A DNA stretch of 64,000 bases from NCBI GenBank assembly GCA_963678675.1, contig OY783194.1, positions 16,979,370 to 17,043,369 on the forward strand, given 5' to 3'. The notes beneath the pieces were generated by a model. That model had not been told where the DNA came from. It ran no database searches and saw only the letters and a program-made list of their open reading frames with translations. This DNA is from Xiphydria camelus. Its lineage: Eukaryota; Arthropoda; Insecta; Hymenoptera; Xiphydriidae. Position 1 is the stretch's first letter. Every line of letters begins with the position of its first letter. Of the stretch, positions 8,823 to 18,530 are shown piece after piece. The translations under genes and the position numbers were made by a program.

Positions 8823-8968
8823 AGGCCATCACACGTGAAAAAACGTAAGCAGTAACAGTAAGGATTCACCAATCAGAAAGCCTATTTAAGCATAATTCCG
8901 TAAGAATGATATTTCTAATTGGTCAATCCTTACTGTTACTACTTACGTTTTTTCACGTGTGATAGCCT
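8823..8968. mobile_element. Palindromic MITE with TAA duplication
   Basis: A 146-bp element with about 55-bp arms starts AGGCCATCACACGTGAAA and ends TTTCACGTGTGATAGCCT. It is flanked on both sides by TAA (8820-8822, 8969-8971). A 3-bp TWA duplication fits PIF/Harbinger-derived MITEs. No open frame. Confidence 0.8.
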
Positions 8969-9229
8969 TAACGTCACTCAGTGACGCCACCGCGTGACGT
9001 TTGGGTGAAAGTCACGCTTGGCTATCGGGGTACCTAGATCCAATGCAATTTTCGACCACCGTCGGTGAAAACTGCCGAAGTTTTGTTGCGCTTGCCGTCA
9101 GACATACGGTATGTAAAATGTATTTACGAATACGTGTAACAAAAAAATCAAAAAACTTTTGCACCATCAGTGCCAATACAATTCGTAACCTCAATATTTC
9201 TCAGATAGCCATCGGTGGCGTTGAACGTA

Positions 9230-9569
9230 TGTGGGGATCTCGAGATCTCCCACGGATCGTGCGAGGAGTGGACGGTCGGAAGGAGGCGATAGTTACGAAA
9301 TATAACTAAAGTTTATTTTAACTATCGACAATGAGCCGCGGTTAGCGAGGTAGAGCAGAGCGCTGTGTCGATGCGTCCATAGTGGGCTCGAGCAGGCAGG
9401 AGAATGGGACTTCCGACTCTCGTGGCGTGGCTAGCTGAGTCTTCAGAAGCGTGGTGATCCGGCGCTACGATCGCCTGGCCGCCAGAGGCGTGGTGATCGG
9501 TTGATCACTGGACAAGATGTGTTGAGGCTGTCTGGTCGCTAGAGGCGTGTCGATCGCCTGGTCGCCACA
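9230..9569 (-). repeat. 3' LTR of CsRn1-type element (340 bp)
   Basis: TG...CA ends; nearly identical to 16004-16345 and to the solo LTR at 1056-1395. On the minus strand it is preceded by the polypurine run CCTAGGGGGGAGTAC. Confidence 0.93.
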
Positions 9570-9655
9570 GTACTCCCCCCTAGGTACTTTCAAGTTGGAG
9601 GCTTGAAAGTGACTCTCTTCTGATATGTGTTTGCGGGTCTATTCATAGTCGATGT

Positions 9656-10777
9656 CTATTGCTCCAGAGTTTGCGGATTCTGGTTGTCTCTCGTGTCAGA
9701 AGTGCTTAGTTCTAAGTCCGTCTTGTTGATATATGCAGGTTTTAGTCTATCCACGTTGATTTGTTTGAGAGTTCCATCAACGTTGAGCTGGAAGAGTGTG
9801 TCAGTAATCCTTTTTGTGATTCTGTAGGGTCCTCGGTAAGGCTTTTCCAGAGGAGCCTTTACATGATCGCATCGCAAGAATGCATGGCTACAGGTGCGAA
9901 GATCCTTTGCGATGAATATTTTGGCTCTGTTGTGATGGGCTGTAGGAGTAGGTTTGAGTCCTCTCATGAATTCTCGGTGTTTTTCCAGGAAGATTTGTGG
10001 ATTTGCTGGCACGTCGAGATCCATGAAGAATTCCCCGGGTATGCGTAGCGTTGTTCCAAAAAGCATCTCAGCTGGCGACGTCTGGAGATCTTCTTTGATA
10101 CTGGTGCGAAGGCCGAGTAGTACAGTGGGAAGAATCTCCGTCCAAGGTTTGGGAGAGCACATGAGGGCTGCTTTCAAAGTGCGATGCCATCGCTCAACCA
10201 TTCCGTTGGACTGTGGATGGTATGGTGATGTTCGACGCCTCTCCGCACCTATGAATTTTGACAGTGAGTCAAACAGTGACGACTCGAACTGGGAACCTTG
10301 ATCCGTGATGATGACTGTGGGCGTTCCAAAGTTGGCGATCCAGTGGTTGAACAGGGCCGTAGTGACAGTGTCCGCCGTGATATCTCTCAGAGGGATTGCG
10401 ACCGGCCATCTCGTGAAACGATCAACGATCGTGAGACAATATTTAAACCCCTGGTGTTCCGGCATCATGATGATATCCAGGTTGATATGTTTGAATCTAT
10501 CGTCGGGAATGTCGATGTGATTGGCCTGTAAGTGGGTGTGTCGTTGGACTTTCGCGCGTTTGCAATGTATACACTCCTTTGCCCAGGCAGTGACGTCTTT
10601 TCTGATGCCCGGCCAGACGTATTTTTCTCTGATCAGTCGAGAAGTAACACATCTGCTGGGATGTGAAAGGTTGTGTACGGTGTGTAATGCCGTTTTTCGG
10701 ATTGACCGAGGAAGGTAAGGGCGTACAGTCCCCGTTAAGGTGTCGCAGTAGATTTGTGTATCGGTGTCGAGTGTCAA
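9656..10777 (-). CDS. Integrase region of CsRn1-type Pol (373 aa frame)
   Basis: Integrase catalyses insertion of the retrotransposon cDNA. The zinc finger is complete (HNLSH and CIHC). The catalytic residues lie in LDIIMM, ITDQGS and GMVERW. A GPY/F-like module, KPYRGPYRI, follows, and the tail is polar. The frame opens inside what should be continuous Pol. Upstream peptide ELINSNDSALKL in this frame joins the pol frame at 10789-12795 through a one-base shift near 10850-10870. No stop interrupts the integrase itself. It ends 87 bp from the LTR. Confidence 0.9.
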   Translation of the reverse strand: MTLDTDTQIYCDTLTGTVRPYLPRSIRKTALHTVHNLSHPSRCVTSRLIREKYVWPGIRKDVTAWAKECIHCKRAKVQRHTHLQANHIDIPDDRFKHINLDIIMMPEHQGFKYCLTIVDRFTRWPVAIPLRDITADTVTTALFNHWIANFGTPTVIITDQGSQFESSLFDSLSKFIGAERRRTSPYHPQSNGMVERWHRTLKAALMCSPKPWTEILPTVLLGLRTSIKEDLQTSPAEMLFGTTLRIPGEFFMDLDVPANPQIFLEKHREFMRGLKPTPTAHHNRAKIFIAKDLRTCSHAFLRCDHVKAPLEKPYRGPYRITKRITDTLFQLNVDGTLKQINVDRLKPAYINKTDLELSTSDTRDNQNPQTLEQ

Positions 10778-10788
10778 TAAATTGAGTT

Positions 10789-12795
10789 TTAGTGCAGAGT
10801 CGTTGCTGTTGATGAGTTCGCGAAGTTCTTGATCTTCTTGCTGATGTTGTTGGATGGTCTTGGATCGAGAACCATTGGCATCTGAATAGCATTTAACCTG
10901 GAGAGAGCGTCGGCGACCACATTCTCTTCACCTTTCAAATATACGATGTCGGTGGTGAACTGTGAAATGTAGTCTAACTGTCGAAGCTGACGCTCTGAGG
11001 CTTTGTCAAGCTTCTGTTGGAAGGCGTAGGTCAGAGGCTTGTGGTCTGTCTTGATGACGAAAGGACGACCTTCTAGGAGATGGTGAAAGTGCTTCACGGC
11101 TGCAAAAATGCCCAGCAATTCTCTATCGTACGTACTGTACCTTGTCTCTGTGACCGTTAATTTTCTTGAGAAGAATCCGATGGGTTTCCATACGCTGTCC
11201 TCGAGTTGTTCGAGAGAGGCTCCTATCGCCGTGGTGGAAGCGTCTGTTGTTAAGACAAGTGGTGCGTCGGGAGATGGAAAGGAAGTGTGTGTCACAGATG
11301 TCAGTGCTCTCTTGCAAGCTTCGAAGGCTGTTACCGCTTCGGTGAACCACCTGATTGGCCTCTTGTCCTTCTTCTTCGAAGACTTTAGGTACGCAGTGAG
11401 CGGAAGCTGGAGTTGAGCCGAATGCTTGATACACGGACGGTAATAATTGAACATTCCGATGAATCGCCTCAGTTCCATGACAGTTTTTGGTTGCGGGTAA
11501 TTATTGATCGTTTCTACGCGTTCTGGATTTGGTAGGAAACCTTCACTGTCAATTTGATAACCTAGGAAGTTGACTCGCTGCTTACCGAACTTGCACTTAC
11601 TCAGGTTGATGGTGAGGTTATGATTTGCCAATCGTTGAAATACCTGGCGTAAGTGAGTCTGGTGCTGCTCTTCGTTCTCCGACATGACCAAGATGTCATC
11701 TATGTAGACGAAGACGAAGTCCAGGCCACGAAATATCCAGTCTATGGACCGTTGGAATGTTTGTGTGGCATTTTTCAGACCGAATGGCATCCTAGTGTAT
11801 TCGTAGAGTCCCCAGGGTGTGGTGATCGCCGTCTTCTGAGTGTCGTCAGGGTGCACTGGTATCTGATAGTATGCCTTGTCCAGATCCATGGTCGAAAAGA
11901 TTGTTTTTCCATGTGTGACCAGGAACAGACTCTGGATGAGTGGTGGGGCATACTTATTAGACACAGTGACGCTGTTTAGTTTGCGGTAGTCGCCGCAGAG
12001 ACGGTAGCTGCCATCTTTCTTCTTGACGAGGTGAATCGGACTGGCCCAAGCACTGCTGGAGGGCTTGATGATACCTCTGTCCAATAGTCGCTGTATCTCT
12101 GCTCGCGCGGCGGTAGCCTTTTCGCCGAAAAGTTTGCGCGGTCTTTCTGTCACAGATGATCCATTAGTGACAATCCTGTGAGAAAAATCGATGTTCGCGC
12201 TGAACGCAGAAGAAGATGGTTGAGTGATGTTGATGAATTGCTGGAGTAAGTCAGCGTAGGGCATCGACTGATCCAAAGTGGAGATGCTATGAACTCTTGT
12301 GTTAATCACCCGACCCTTAGTGGTCATTCGGGTGGTCGAGTCGACGAGTTGCTTGTTTTTTAGATCGATGAGCAGGTTATGGTGACTCAGGAAGTCAGCT
12401 CCTATGATTGATTCTGGAACGTCAGCCACCACGAATGGCCAGCTGAAATCGCGTCGTAAGTTCAGATCGACATTGACGGTGTGGCATCCGTACGTAGAAA
12501 TTGGTGTGGTGTTGGCTGCGTATAAAGTGAGGTTAGCCTTTGGTGGTGGTTTCTGGAAAAATCGAACGGGTAATATTGATAGCACCGAGCCAGAATCTAT
12601 TAAGTATCGTCGATTGGTCTTCCGGTCGTGTAGGTGGAGTCTGACATCTTGAGTTTGTGCGGTGCTGCAGTCGCTGCCGTCGGCGACCGCTTGTACTGCC
12701 GGCAGCGTTTTCAGTTTCCCTGATTGGTCGAGGCGTTGAACGAGCATGGTGTAGTGCAACGTTTGGCGTCCGCTCCAAACCGGTGGTGGTACCAA
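10789..12795 (-). CDS. Protease-RT-RNase H of CsRn1-type Pol (668 aa frame)
   Basis: The N-terminal part overlaps the end of Gag by 85 nt in another frame, suggesting expression by ribosomal frameshifting. The protease motif is LIDSGSVLS near residue 67. The reverse transcriptase has MDLDKAYYQI and the catalytic FVYIDDILVM near residue 368. RNase H has TTDAST, TYDRELL and KTDHKPLTY. After SRLNAIQMP the frame slips and ends at an early stop, so the integrase lies in another frame. The catalytic residues I can see are intact. Confidence 0.92.
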   Translation of the reverse strand: MVPPPVWSGRQTLHYTMLVQRLDQSGKLKTLPAVQAVADGSDCSTAQTQDVRLHLHDRKTNRRYLIDSGSVLSILPVRFFQKPPPKANLTLYAANTTPISTYGCHTVNVDLNLRRDFSWPFVVADVPESIIGADFLSHHNLLIDLKNKQLVDSTTRMTTKGRVINTRVHSISTLDQSMPYADLLQQFINITQPSSSAFSANIDFSHRIVTNGSSVTERPRKLFGEKATAARAEIQRLLDRGIIKPSSSAWASPIHLVKKKDGSYRLCGDYRKLNSVTVSNKYAPPLIQSLFLVTHGKTIFSTMDLDKAYYQIPVHPDDTQKTAITTPWGLYEYTRMPFGLKNATQTFQRSIDWIFRGLDFVFVYIDDILVMSENEEQHQTHLRQVFQRLANHNLTINLSKCKFGKQRVNFLGYQIDSEGFLPNPERVETINNYPQPKTVMELRRFIGMFNYYRPCIKHSAQLQLPLTAYLKSSKKKDKRPIRWFTEAVTAFEACKRALTSVTHTSFPSPDAPLVLTTDASTTAIGASLEQLEDSVWKPIGFFSRKLTVTETRYSTYDRELLGIFAAVKHFHHLLEGRPFVIKTDHKPLTYAFQQKLDKASERQLRQLDYISQFTTDIVYLKGEENVVADALSRLNAIQMPMVLDPRPSNNISKKIKNFANSSTATTLH

Positions 12796-13511
12796 CAGAT
12801 TCCAGATTGGCGAGACTGAGAACGAGAGTTGTTCCTATAACGCTGGCCGCTGCGGTTACGTGAGCGTGAACGGCGACTGTCGAAGTTTGACTGTCTCGTC
12901 TTCATGTCGGTGAGTTCCCTCATGCAGACAGCAAGAGCTTCCTGTAGCTGGTTGAGTTTGGTTTCTATTGACGTTGGTGGAGGTGCATGTGACCTGCTGT
13001 CAACTCGATCAACTGTGGTGGGGTAATGAGTCGAAGCGACCACCGTTGGGCCTTGCAGGGTCATGGTTTCTGTTAGCCTATCCGCCATTAACGCCAGAAC
13101 GTCTAAGCTTAACCCATCGGAAATCATGAGCAACGGTTTAATGGATGTCGGGAGACGACTTAGCCAAAGGTTGTGGAGCATCTCGTCATTCATACTGCCT
13201 GCAGCCAGGTCCTTCATCTCTCGCAGGAGCTGTGAGGGTTTCCTGGCACCCAGCACGAGGTCGTTGATAAGGCGGTGGATTTGCTTCTGTCTCGATTCCG
13301 TGAGTCTTTGTATAATCGTGTCTGTTAAGGTTTGGTATTTATTTATTTCTGGCGGGTGCATAATGATATCCGTAATTTGTGCCAGTGTTTCAGAGTCCAA
13401 GGCTTTTAGGGCGGCGATGTACTTGACGTCGTCGTTGCGAATCCTGGACGCGGTGAACTCTGACTCGATCATGAAAAACCATATATCTGGTCGATCTTTC
13501 ATGAACGTGGG
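12711..13511 (-). pseudogene. Gag of CsRn1-type element, 3' part, split by insertion
   Basis: This encodes about 265 residues from LPTFMKDRPDIWFFMIESEF to the end. It includes an arginine/serine-rich stretch and the motif CWYHHRFGADAKRCTTPC, the unusual CHCC Gag finger known from CsRn1 elements. The frame continues to 13610 only by reading into the inserted element. The true N-terminus lies at 15979-15731. Across the insertion the codons join as RPQL-PTFMKD once one TAA copy is removed. Confidence 0.88.
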
Positions 13512-13711
13512 TAAAGCGTGGTTCAGATGGGTGCGGAAGGCCTGCGGAATGCGGAATGCGGAACGTGCGCGCGCAGCACATTCCGCGCGGAAGGTTTCGA
13601 GTCCGTTCACATGCGTTGCAGTAGGTTGCGGAAATGCGTATTCGTTGCGGAAGGGCGGAACAAGAGGGAGTTTAGAGGTTTGAACGAAATTACGATGGTC
13701 CCGTTAGGTGC

Positions 13712-13855
13712 ATGACTCAGGAAAGCGTCATCCCTCGCATTCAATTTGAAAATGAAAATATAATTATTAATGACGATTTGCAGGGTAGAAGTAACAGTAA
13801 TTCACCGGTCTTTCTCATGCAAAACGATGATGAAGATTATTACAGAATATCCTGA
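13712..13855 (+). CDS. Small ORF in nested element, 47 aa, unknown
   Basis: It starts MTQESVIPRIQFENEN and ends NDDEDYYRIS. The acidic C-terminal half suggests the N-terminal fragment of a transposon protein, but I recognise no domain. It lies just inside the left terminal repeat of the TAA-flanked element. It may be chance, and no splice site decides the matter. Confidence 0.25.
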   Translation: MTQESVIPRIQFENENIIINDDLQGRSNSNSPVFLMQNDDEDYYRIS

Positions 13856-13873
13856 TATAATTAATTACTTTTA

Positions 13874-13907
13874 GGGCCGGTTTTACCAACACGGTATAAA
13901 CCGGCCC
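13874..13907. mobile_element. 34-bp minimal Harbinger-like remnant
   Basis: GGGCCGGTTTTACCAACACG starts the remnant and CCGGCCC ends it, with exact TTA copies outside (13871-13873, 13908-13910). It consists of one 27-bp terminal repeat fused to 7 bp of the other. The rest has been deleted. It belongs to the family seen at 799-924. Confidence 0.75.
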
Positions 13908-14522
13908 TTAATACGTTTTAATTAGTTTTAATAACCTCTTTTAATTGTATAAATCCTTAATTCTTTTAAAAATAGTAAAATAAATCATTAAACCTTTAAA
14001 CAATTTTTTTTCTTCTGTCACGTTTTGTGTCCAACTTGAACGTAATTTTTCTCTTTGATTAGTATTATAACTAGTATTAGTAAAAATGATCAAAAACCGA
14101 GGTTGAATTGCTATTTTCATTACCTTTAAAACAAAAAAATTATTATCGGAAAATATCCATTTTTAGTGAAATCAGAGGTATTTATATAATTATCGGAAAA
14201 TATCAATTTTTAGTGTGAAATTAGAGGCATTTATTTACGAGGGCGCGCGTTCCCTTCGACGCGTATTTATATAGAAAATGCAATATCTTGAGAACTATTC
14301 ATCGTAGCAAAATGAGATAAAAACCAATCGTTTCGTCTTGAAATTCCCTAAATTTTCTTCGCAGCATATCTCGATAATTTCTCAACAGTTTTATATTTAA
14401 GAAAAAGCCGTACAAAAAATACATTTTTATTAAAAATTAAAAACCATACTTTGGCTTTATGTAACACATTTGTTCTATATATTTTTCCGAGTATTAAAAA
14501 AATAAATAAAATCGGACACTTA

Positions 14523-14649
14523 GGGCCAGTTCCACAATTCGGGCTTATCTAGATAAACTCGGTTTAAATCCTCATTCTCGAGCGCTCATTGGTTGGATGG
14601 ATGATTTAAACTCCGTTTAAGAGTTAAGCCCGAGTTGTGGAACCGGGCC
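14523..14649. mobile_element. Palindromic MITE with TTA duplication (GGGCCAGTTCCACAA)
   Basis: A 127-bp palindrome with termini GGGCCAGTTCCACAATTCGG and its complement GGAACCGGGCC, flanked by TTA (14520-14522 and 14650-14652). It contains AAACTCGGTTTAAATC and its mirror. It is a different family from GGGCCGGTTTTACCA but has the same duplication type. Confidence 0.78.
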
Positions 14650-15002
14650 TTATAAAGAAAAGTCGACAACAAAATAGATTTTCTCAGCCCGTCTTGTACT
14701 AAAATGCCGTCAGCCAATCAGCGCTCTTCCGCGTGCGTACGACATGCCTGTCCGCACACGAATTTGGCATGCTAGATATTTTCCGCACGTTCCGCGCGGA
14801 GAGCGATAGTTCTTTGATCAAGTTGTCACAAGATGGCAGCACTATAGTGTTATAAACCCGCTTGGCCATTGGGATTGTATTTTATCAATTTATCAGGATC
14901 AAAGTATCAATTTTCGATTAATATTTATTTAAAATAAATGTCAAGAATGTTAAGAGATTTGTAACATTCAAACCTTAACCTTCAAATTAGAGCAAGATTC
15001 AC

Positions 15003-15213
15003 CCTGCGACTCGGATTTTGTCGCTGGTGACTTTCTAAAGTATCATTTATAAACATACTAGCCAAAATGTGAACAATATTAATTCTCATGCGCTCATTAG
15101 CTACGGTGGTGTCTATCCTCATTAATGAAAGCATGAGGATTGATTAATCATTGGTTAGTACATTTAAAAGTAACATTTAAAAAAGTCATCAGCGACAGAA
15201 TCCGAGTCGCAGG
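15003..15213. mobile_element. Palindromic MITE, ACGGATTCTGTCGCTGG family, copy 2
   Basis: Termini CCTGCGACTCGGATTTTGTC and GACAGAATCCGAGTCGCAGG with an interior CATTGGTTAGTACATTTAAA. It shares the subterminal block with 8407-8620. It lies inside the 2.2-kb TAA element, making a third nesting level within the LTR element. Confidence 0.75.
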
Positions 15214-15730
15214 TTATAGGTATCTAACGGTCGGTAACCGTCAACGTATTTATCATAAAATATTATTGATAAAACAGTTTTCACCGTGGAACGATAATTA
15301 ATTATTAATTACATAGGTAAGTATTATTTCCCAAATGAAATTAACAATAGGGTTCAATTCCCCAAATGATTTCCACTTGATTCGTCTGTAATTTGACAAT
15401 TTCTAATTAATATTTGCTATCTATACGGTCAAGTAAAAAATAATTTATAATAAATTAATTAACGTTTCCCAAAATCTGAAACTAATTTCCTAAATATCCC
15501 CAAACTATTTCCAAACGATAGGAGTAATTCCTAATTAATTATAAAATGATTGTGTCTGCTAGGCAGACGGTGGTCAAAGAACTGTCGCTCTACGCGCGCA
15601 ACGTGCGGAAAATATCTAACCAAGGGTGCGGACAGGAGGCAGTACGCACGCGGAAGAGCGCTGATTGGCTGACGGTCTTTCCGCATTCCGCACTCCGCAG
15701 GCCTTCCGCACCCATCTGAACCACGCTTAA

Positions 15731-15979
15731 CTGTGGTCTGCTCACCACTGCCACGTAGTTCGTACTGTCTGACGATGCGAAGGCTAGTAACGGATTCTCG
15801 ACTGCCTGGTCATTTTGTGTGTTCAAACCTGTTGATGCGATCGGTCGGTTGTTCGTGTTGAAGGGGCTCGGAGTGTTCCCGGTGTTGTCCGTGCGGGCTG
15901 GCGAGCGGTCGACCGGCATGTTGGCGATGGCGTGGGTACCTCGTGGCGTCGCTTGGGCTGCGTTGACGATGTAATCCAC
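15731..15979 (-). pseudogene. Gag of CsRn1-type element, 5' part
   Basis: This encodes MDYIVNAAQATPRGTHAIAN and about 60 further residues to RPQL, where the TAA insertion breaks the frame. The start lies 24 bp inside the right LTR and next to the tRNA-Trp primer site. It continues at 13511. Confidence 0.85.
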
Positions 15980-15984
15980 TCAAA

Positions 15985-16001
15985 TCACGTCGGGGTCACC
16001 A
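15985..16001 (-). promoter_or_regulatory. Primer-binding site for tRNA-Trp
   Basis: The minus strand reads TGGTGACCCCGACGTGA two bases inside the LTR. This is the tRNA-Trp complementary site described for CsRn1-clade elements. Confidence 0.85.
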
Positions 16002-16003
16002 AT

Positions 16004-16345
16004 TGTGGGGATCTCGAGATCTCCCACGGATCGTGCGAGGAGTGGACGGTCGGAAGGAGGCGAAAGTTACGAAATATAACTAAAGTTTATTTTAACTATC
16101 GACAATATGAGCCGCGGTTAGCGAGGTAGAGCAGAGCGCTGTGTCGATGCGTCCGTAGTGGGCTCGAGCAGGCAGGAGAATTGGACTTCCGACTCTCGTG
16201 GCGTGGCTAGCTGAGTCTTCAGAAGCGTGGTGATCCGGCGCTACGATCGCCTGGCCGCCAGAGGCGTGGTGATCGGTTGATCACTGGACAAGATGTGTTG
16301 AGGCTGTCTGGTCGCTAGAGGCGTGGCGATCGCCTGGTCGCCACA
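16004..16345 (-). repeat. 5' LTR of CsRn1-type element (342 bp)
   Basis: It differs from the other LTR by a 2-bp insertion (ACAATATGAGCC versus ACAATGAGCC) and a few substitutions. It is followed by CGTA. Confidence 0.93.
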
Positions 16346-16379
16346 CGTAGCATACTGTCGCGCCATCACCCGGCCATGC

Positions 16380-16573
16380 ACGACCCTATTTTTCGTCGTA
16401 ATTTTTAAACGTAACAGCCAATTAGCAATTAAATCTCATACTTTCATTAGCTAATGCGGCCTTTGCCCTGGCTAACGAAAGCATGATAATTAATTATTCA
16501 TTGGTTAGTATATTGAAATATGACATTTTGAAAAGTCACTATGTTCAGAATCCGTGAACCCGGGTGTACGAAA
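16380..16573. mobile_element. Decayed MITE, ACGGATTCTGTCGCTGG family, copy 3
   Basis: It keeps the TTTTTAAACGTAACAGCCAAT block on the left and CATTGGTTAGTATATTGAAA, AGAATCCGTG and GGGTGTAC on the right. The left terminus is lost. It lies just outside the CsRn1-type element. Confidence 0.6.
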
Positions 16574-16589
16574 CCGTCGCTTGAAATTC

Positions 16590-16945
16590 AGCACTGCTGT
16601 AGGCCTATTTTGTAACTCGTTACGACCCGTAACGACGGTTGTCGTTAGCATTAGTCCAATCAGGACCCCCACCACAACGGAATACTTGATCCTGATTGGA
16701 CTAATGCTAATGACAACCATCGTTACAGGCTAGGCAAGTATCTCAAATTATTGACGCTCGCGCAACCTCGTGGATAGTCCACGAAACTTTGGGGTGATAA
16801 GTGACCAATCAGGATCAAGTATTCCGTTGTCTGTAATCCACCACAACGGAATACTTGATCCTGATTGGTCACTTATCACCCCAGAGTTACGAACTGCGAC
16901 CACCTCGTGGCGCCACTAGAGATACTTGCCTAGCCTATAGGCCTA
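16590..16945. repeat. Two nested palindromes with CGGAATACTTGATCCTGATT core
   Basis: The first palindrome (about 16632-16735) and the second (about 16780-16892) share the inner block CCACAACGGAATACTTGATC...TGATTGG. The second sits in a copy whose outer arms are AGGCTAGGCAAGTATCTC (16727) and GAGATACTTGCCTAGCCT (16919). The same core forms the palindrome at 27720-27898. Confidence 0.65.
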
Positions 16946-17249
16946 CTGAACTTTCGAACGACGAAAAATAACGTCGGTCCGACAGATTTCCCCCACCACC
17001 ACTTTTTTTCATAGTCAATCGGGGTGACTTGTCGTATACGACCGGATCCATGAAATATTAGCCTAAAACAAAAAATTTTAGTTGAGCGCCATCGCAGGGT
17101 AAACTAAGAAACCAAAACGCGGGATTTAACACTACGCTCTAAGGAACTTTACATGACCCTAGGTGAAACCTTGTTGAAAGATATTTCGTATTTTATAAAT
17201 ACAATTGAAAGATTATTGTTATTTGTTAAAATCCGATCAATTAAAAATT

Positions 17250-17318
17250 ATGAAACCCACCCTCGTAGTCGATGAAATGTTTCCGGAAGGTGCCGGGCCG
17301 TACATGGATCTTGAAGAG
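17250..17318 (+). CDS. COPS9: COPS9, COP9 signalosome subunit 9: exon 1 of 3
   Basis: COPS9 (CSNAP/Myeov2) is the small acidic ninth subunit of the COP9 signalosome, the deneddylase of cullin-RING ligases. Exon 1 encodes 23 residues, MKPTLVVDEMFPEGAGPYMD then LEE. It ends GAG|GTACAT in phase 0. Exon 2 (19915-19987) and exon 3 (43318-43355) complete a 59-residue protein, close to the 57 residues of the human protein. The core [30 protein letters not shown] and the acidic tail match my knowledge of the family. The gene spans 26.1 kb because introns of 2.6 and 23.3 kb are full of mobile DNA. Frames and splice phases agree at both junctions. The start is the first ATG in frame and matches the conserved MKP start. 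Confidence 0.93.
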
Positions 17319-17780
17319 GTACATTTTATTATATCCAAATTTTTAATTGAGACATGCGATTGTCCATAGTCCATTTCATTGGAATGAAATTTGCTTTTTC
17401 TTGCTGTTTTTTTTGTGATGTTAACCTCCCCCTGATGAGAAGTTTCGATGGAATTTGTAAATATTTTACAATTTTAATTGTAATATTGAACGAGTTTTTG
17501 CAATTCGTATCAATTAAAATTTGTTGTGATACTTAACCTCTAATCCACAAATTTCACTGGTAAGAAAGAACTTATAAAAAAAACCTTAATCACCCGGAAA
17601 GGGAGAGTCGAAATCAATTATCAATCATGAAACCTATTATAGTTTCCCATTTATATTAGAAAAACGTCGTGAGGTATCTGTGTGCAGAATCTATTTTTTG
17701 TATTTAGAAGAAGCTTTTAGTTAGGTTAATTTAAAATGCTCTCAATTTTCTATTATCAAAGTAAGGACGTGTGTATTTAA

Positions 17781-17864
17781 CCTGGCATTGGTCGCTATAT
17801 GAGCATTTTCTCACTTTTATACGCGGCCGCCGGTGTGAAACTACTTCTAGCGACCAATGCCGGG
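17781..17864. mobile_element. 84-bp MITE with TTAA duplication
   Basis: Termini CCTGGCATTGGTCGCTA and TAGCGACCAATGCCGGG are flanked by TTAA (17777-17780, 17865-17868). TTAA duplications are the hallmark of piggyBac elements. It lies in COPS9 intron 1. Confidence 0.72.
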
Positions 17865-18054
17865 TTAAATAAAATTAATACTAGAAAATAATTTGTAAGA
17901 GAAACAATCTTCGGTGTAGAAATATGAAGAAACTTATGTCAATGCTTATGGAATGTCTAATACCATAAGAGAACAAACAGAAACAGAGGAAAGACCAACC
18001 TTGGTGGAAAAAAATTTAGTCGGATTTATGTCAATTCTACATTAAGTTATGGAA

Positions 18055-18530
18055 TTTGGAACATCTGTAGTTTTTCATAGTATGGCGTAATTGACCATAG
18101 AACTTCATAGACTGCCATAGATATATCGTCAGCTTATTATCAAAACCTCCTAAGTCTCGTTTTTGAGACATTGGGGTTTTTCGACTATTCATATTCTTAA
18201 AGCTGACACAAGCTGGTAAAATCTCAATTTTACAGGGAAATATATTCATTTTTATAATTACACATTTATTGGAAAAGTTTTATATAAAAGTATGTTAAAA
18301 ATATAAATTTATTTTACAGGGAATGTCTCAAAACCAGACTTAGGAGATTTTGATAGTAAGTCGACGATATGTAGTTTCAGAATTCAAAATTTATGCATTT
18401 CTACAAAAAACTACAGACTACTTTAATTAACAAAGTAATTGCATCTTGTTAATCATAATAATAACGGAATTTTATGTTCATCAATGGCTAACTATGAAAT
18501 ATGCCATCATAATATGGAAAACTACAAATG
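18055..18530. repeat. Foldback repeat in COPS9 intron 1
   Basis: Arms near 18060-18175 and 18320-18530 mirror each other. The inner pair is TCAAAACCTCCTAAGTCTCG and its complement. The outer pair carries GAACATCTGTAGTTTTTCAT and ATGGAAAACTACAAATGTG. The arms are diverged. No target duplication was found. Confidence 0.55.

Larger units (their letters stand above)
13515..15727. mobile_element. 2.2-kb Harbinger-like element nested in gag, TAA duplication
   Basis: Terminal inverted repeats start AGCGTGGTTCAGATGGGTGC and continue through GGAAGGCCTGCGGA. The target duplication is TAA (13512-13514, 15728-15730), typical of PIF/Harbinger. The ends are GC-rich with GCGGAATGCGGAA repeats, while the interior is AT-rich. 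A second inverted pair inside (about 14703-14820 and 15580-15690) is a further copy of the right-hand subterminal region. The only small frame seen is 13712-13855. It carries at least three smaller MITEs. Excision would restore the gag frame. Confidence 0.82.
9230..16345 (-). mobile_element. Full-length CsRn1-type Ty3/gypsy element (7.1 kb with nested insertions)
   Basis: LTRs of 340 bp (9230-9569) and 342 bp (16004-16345) differ little and are flanked by CGTA on both sides (9226-9229, 16346-16349). Beside the right LTR, the minus strand reads TGGTGACCCCGACGTGA, a primer site for tRNA-Trp. A purine run, AGGGGGGAG, lies beside the other LTR. The tRNA-Trp primer site, 4-bp duplication and CHCC-type Gag motif are the known hallmarks of the CsRn1 clade. 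Gag is split by a 2.2-kb element, and one frameshift separates RNase H from integrase, so this copy is not autonomous. Confidence 0.95.

Noticed and set aside
9001..9309. 102-codon frame MGESHAWLSG...
   Set aside because: It enters the LTR at 9230 and shows no motif.
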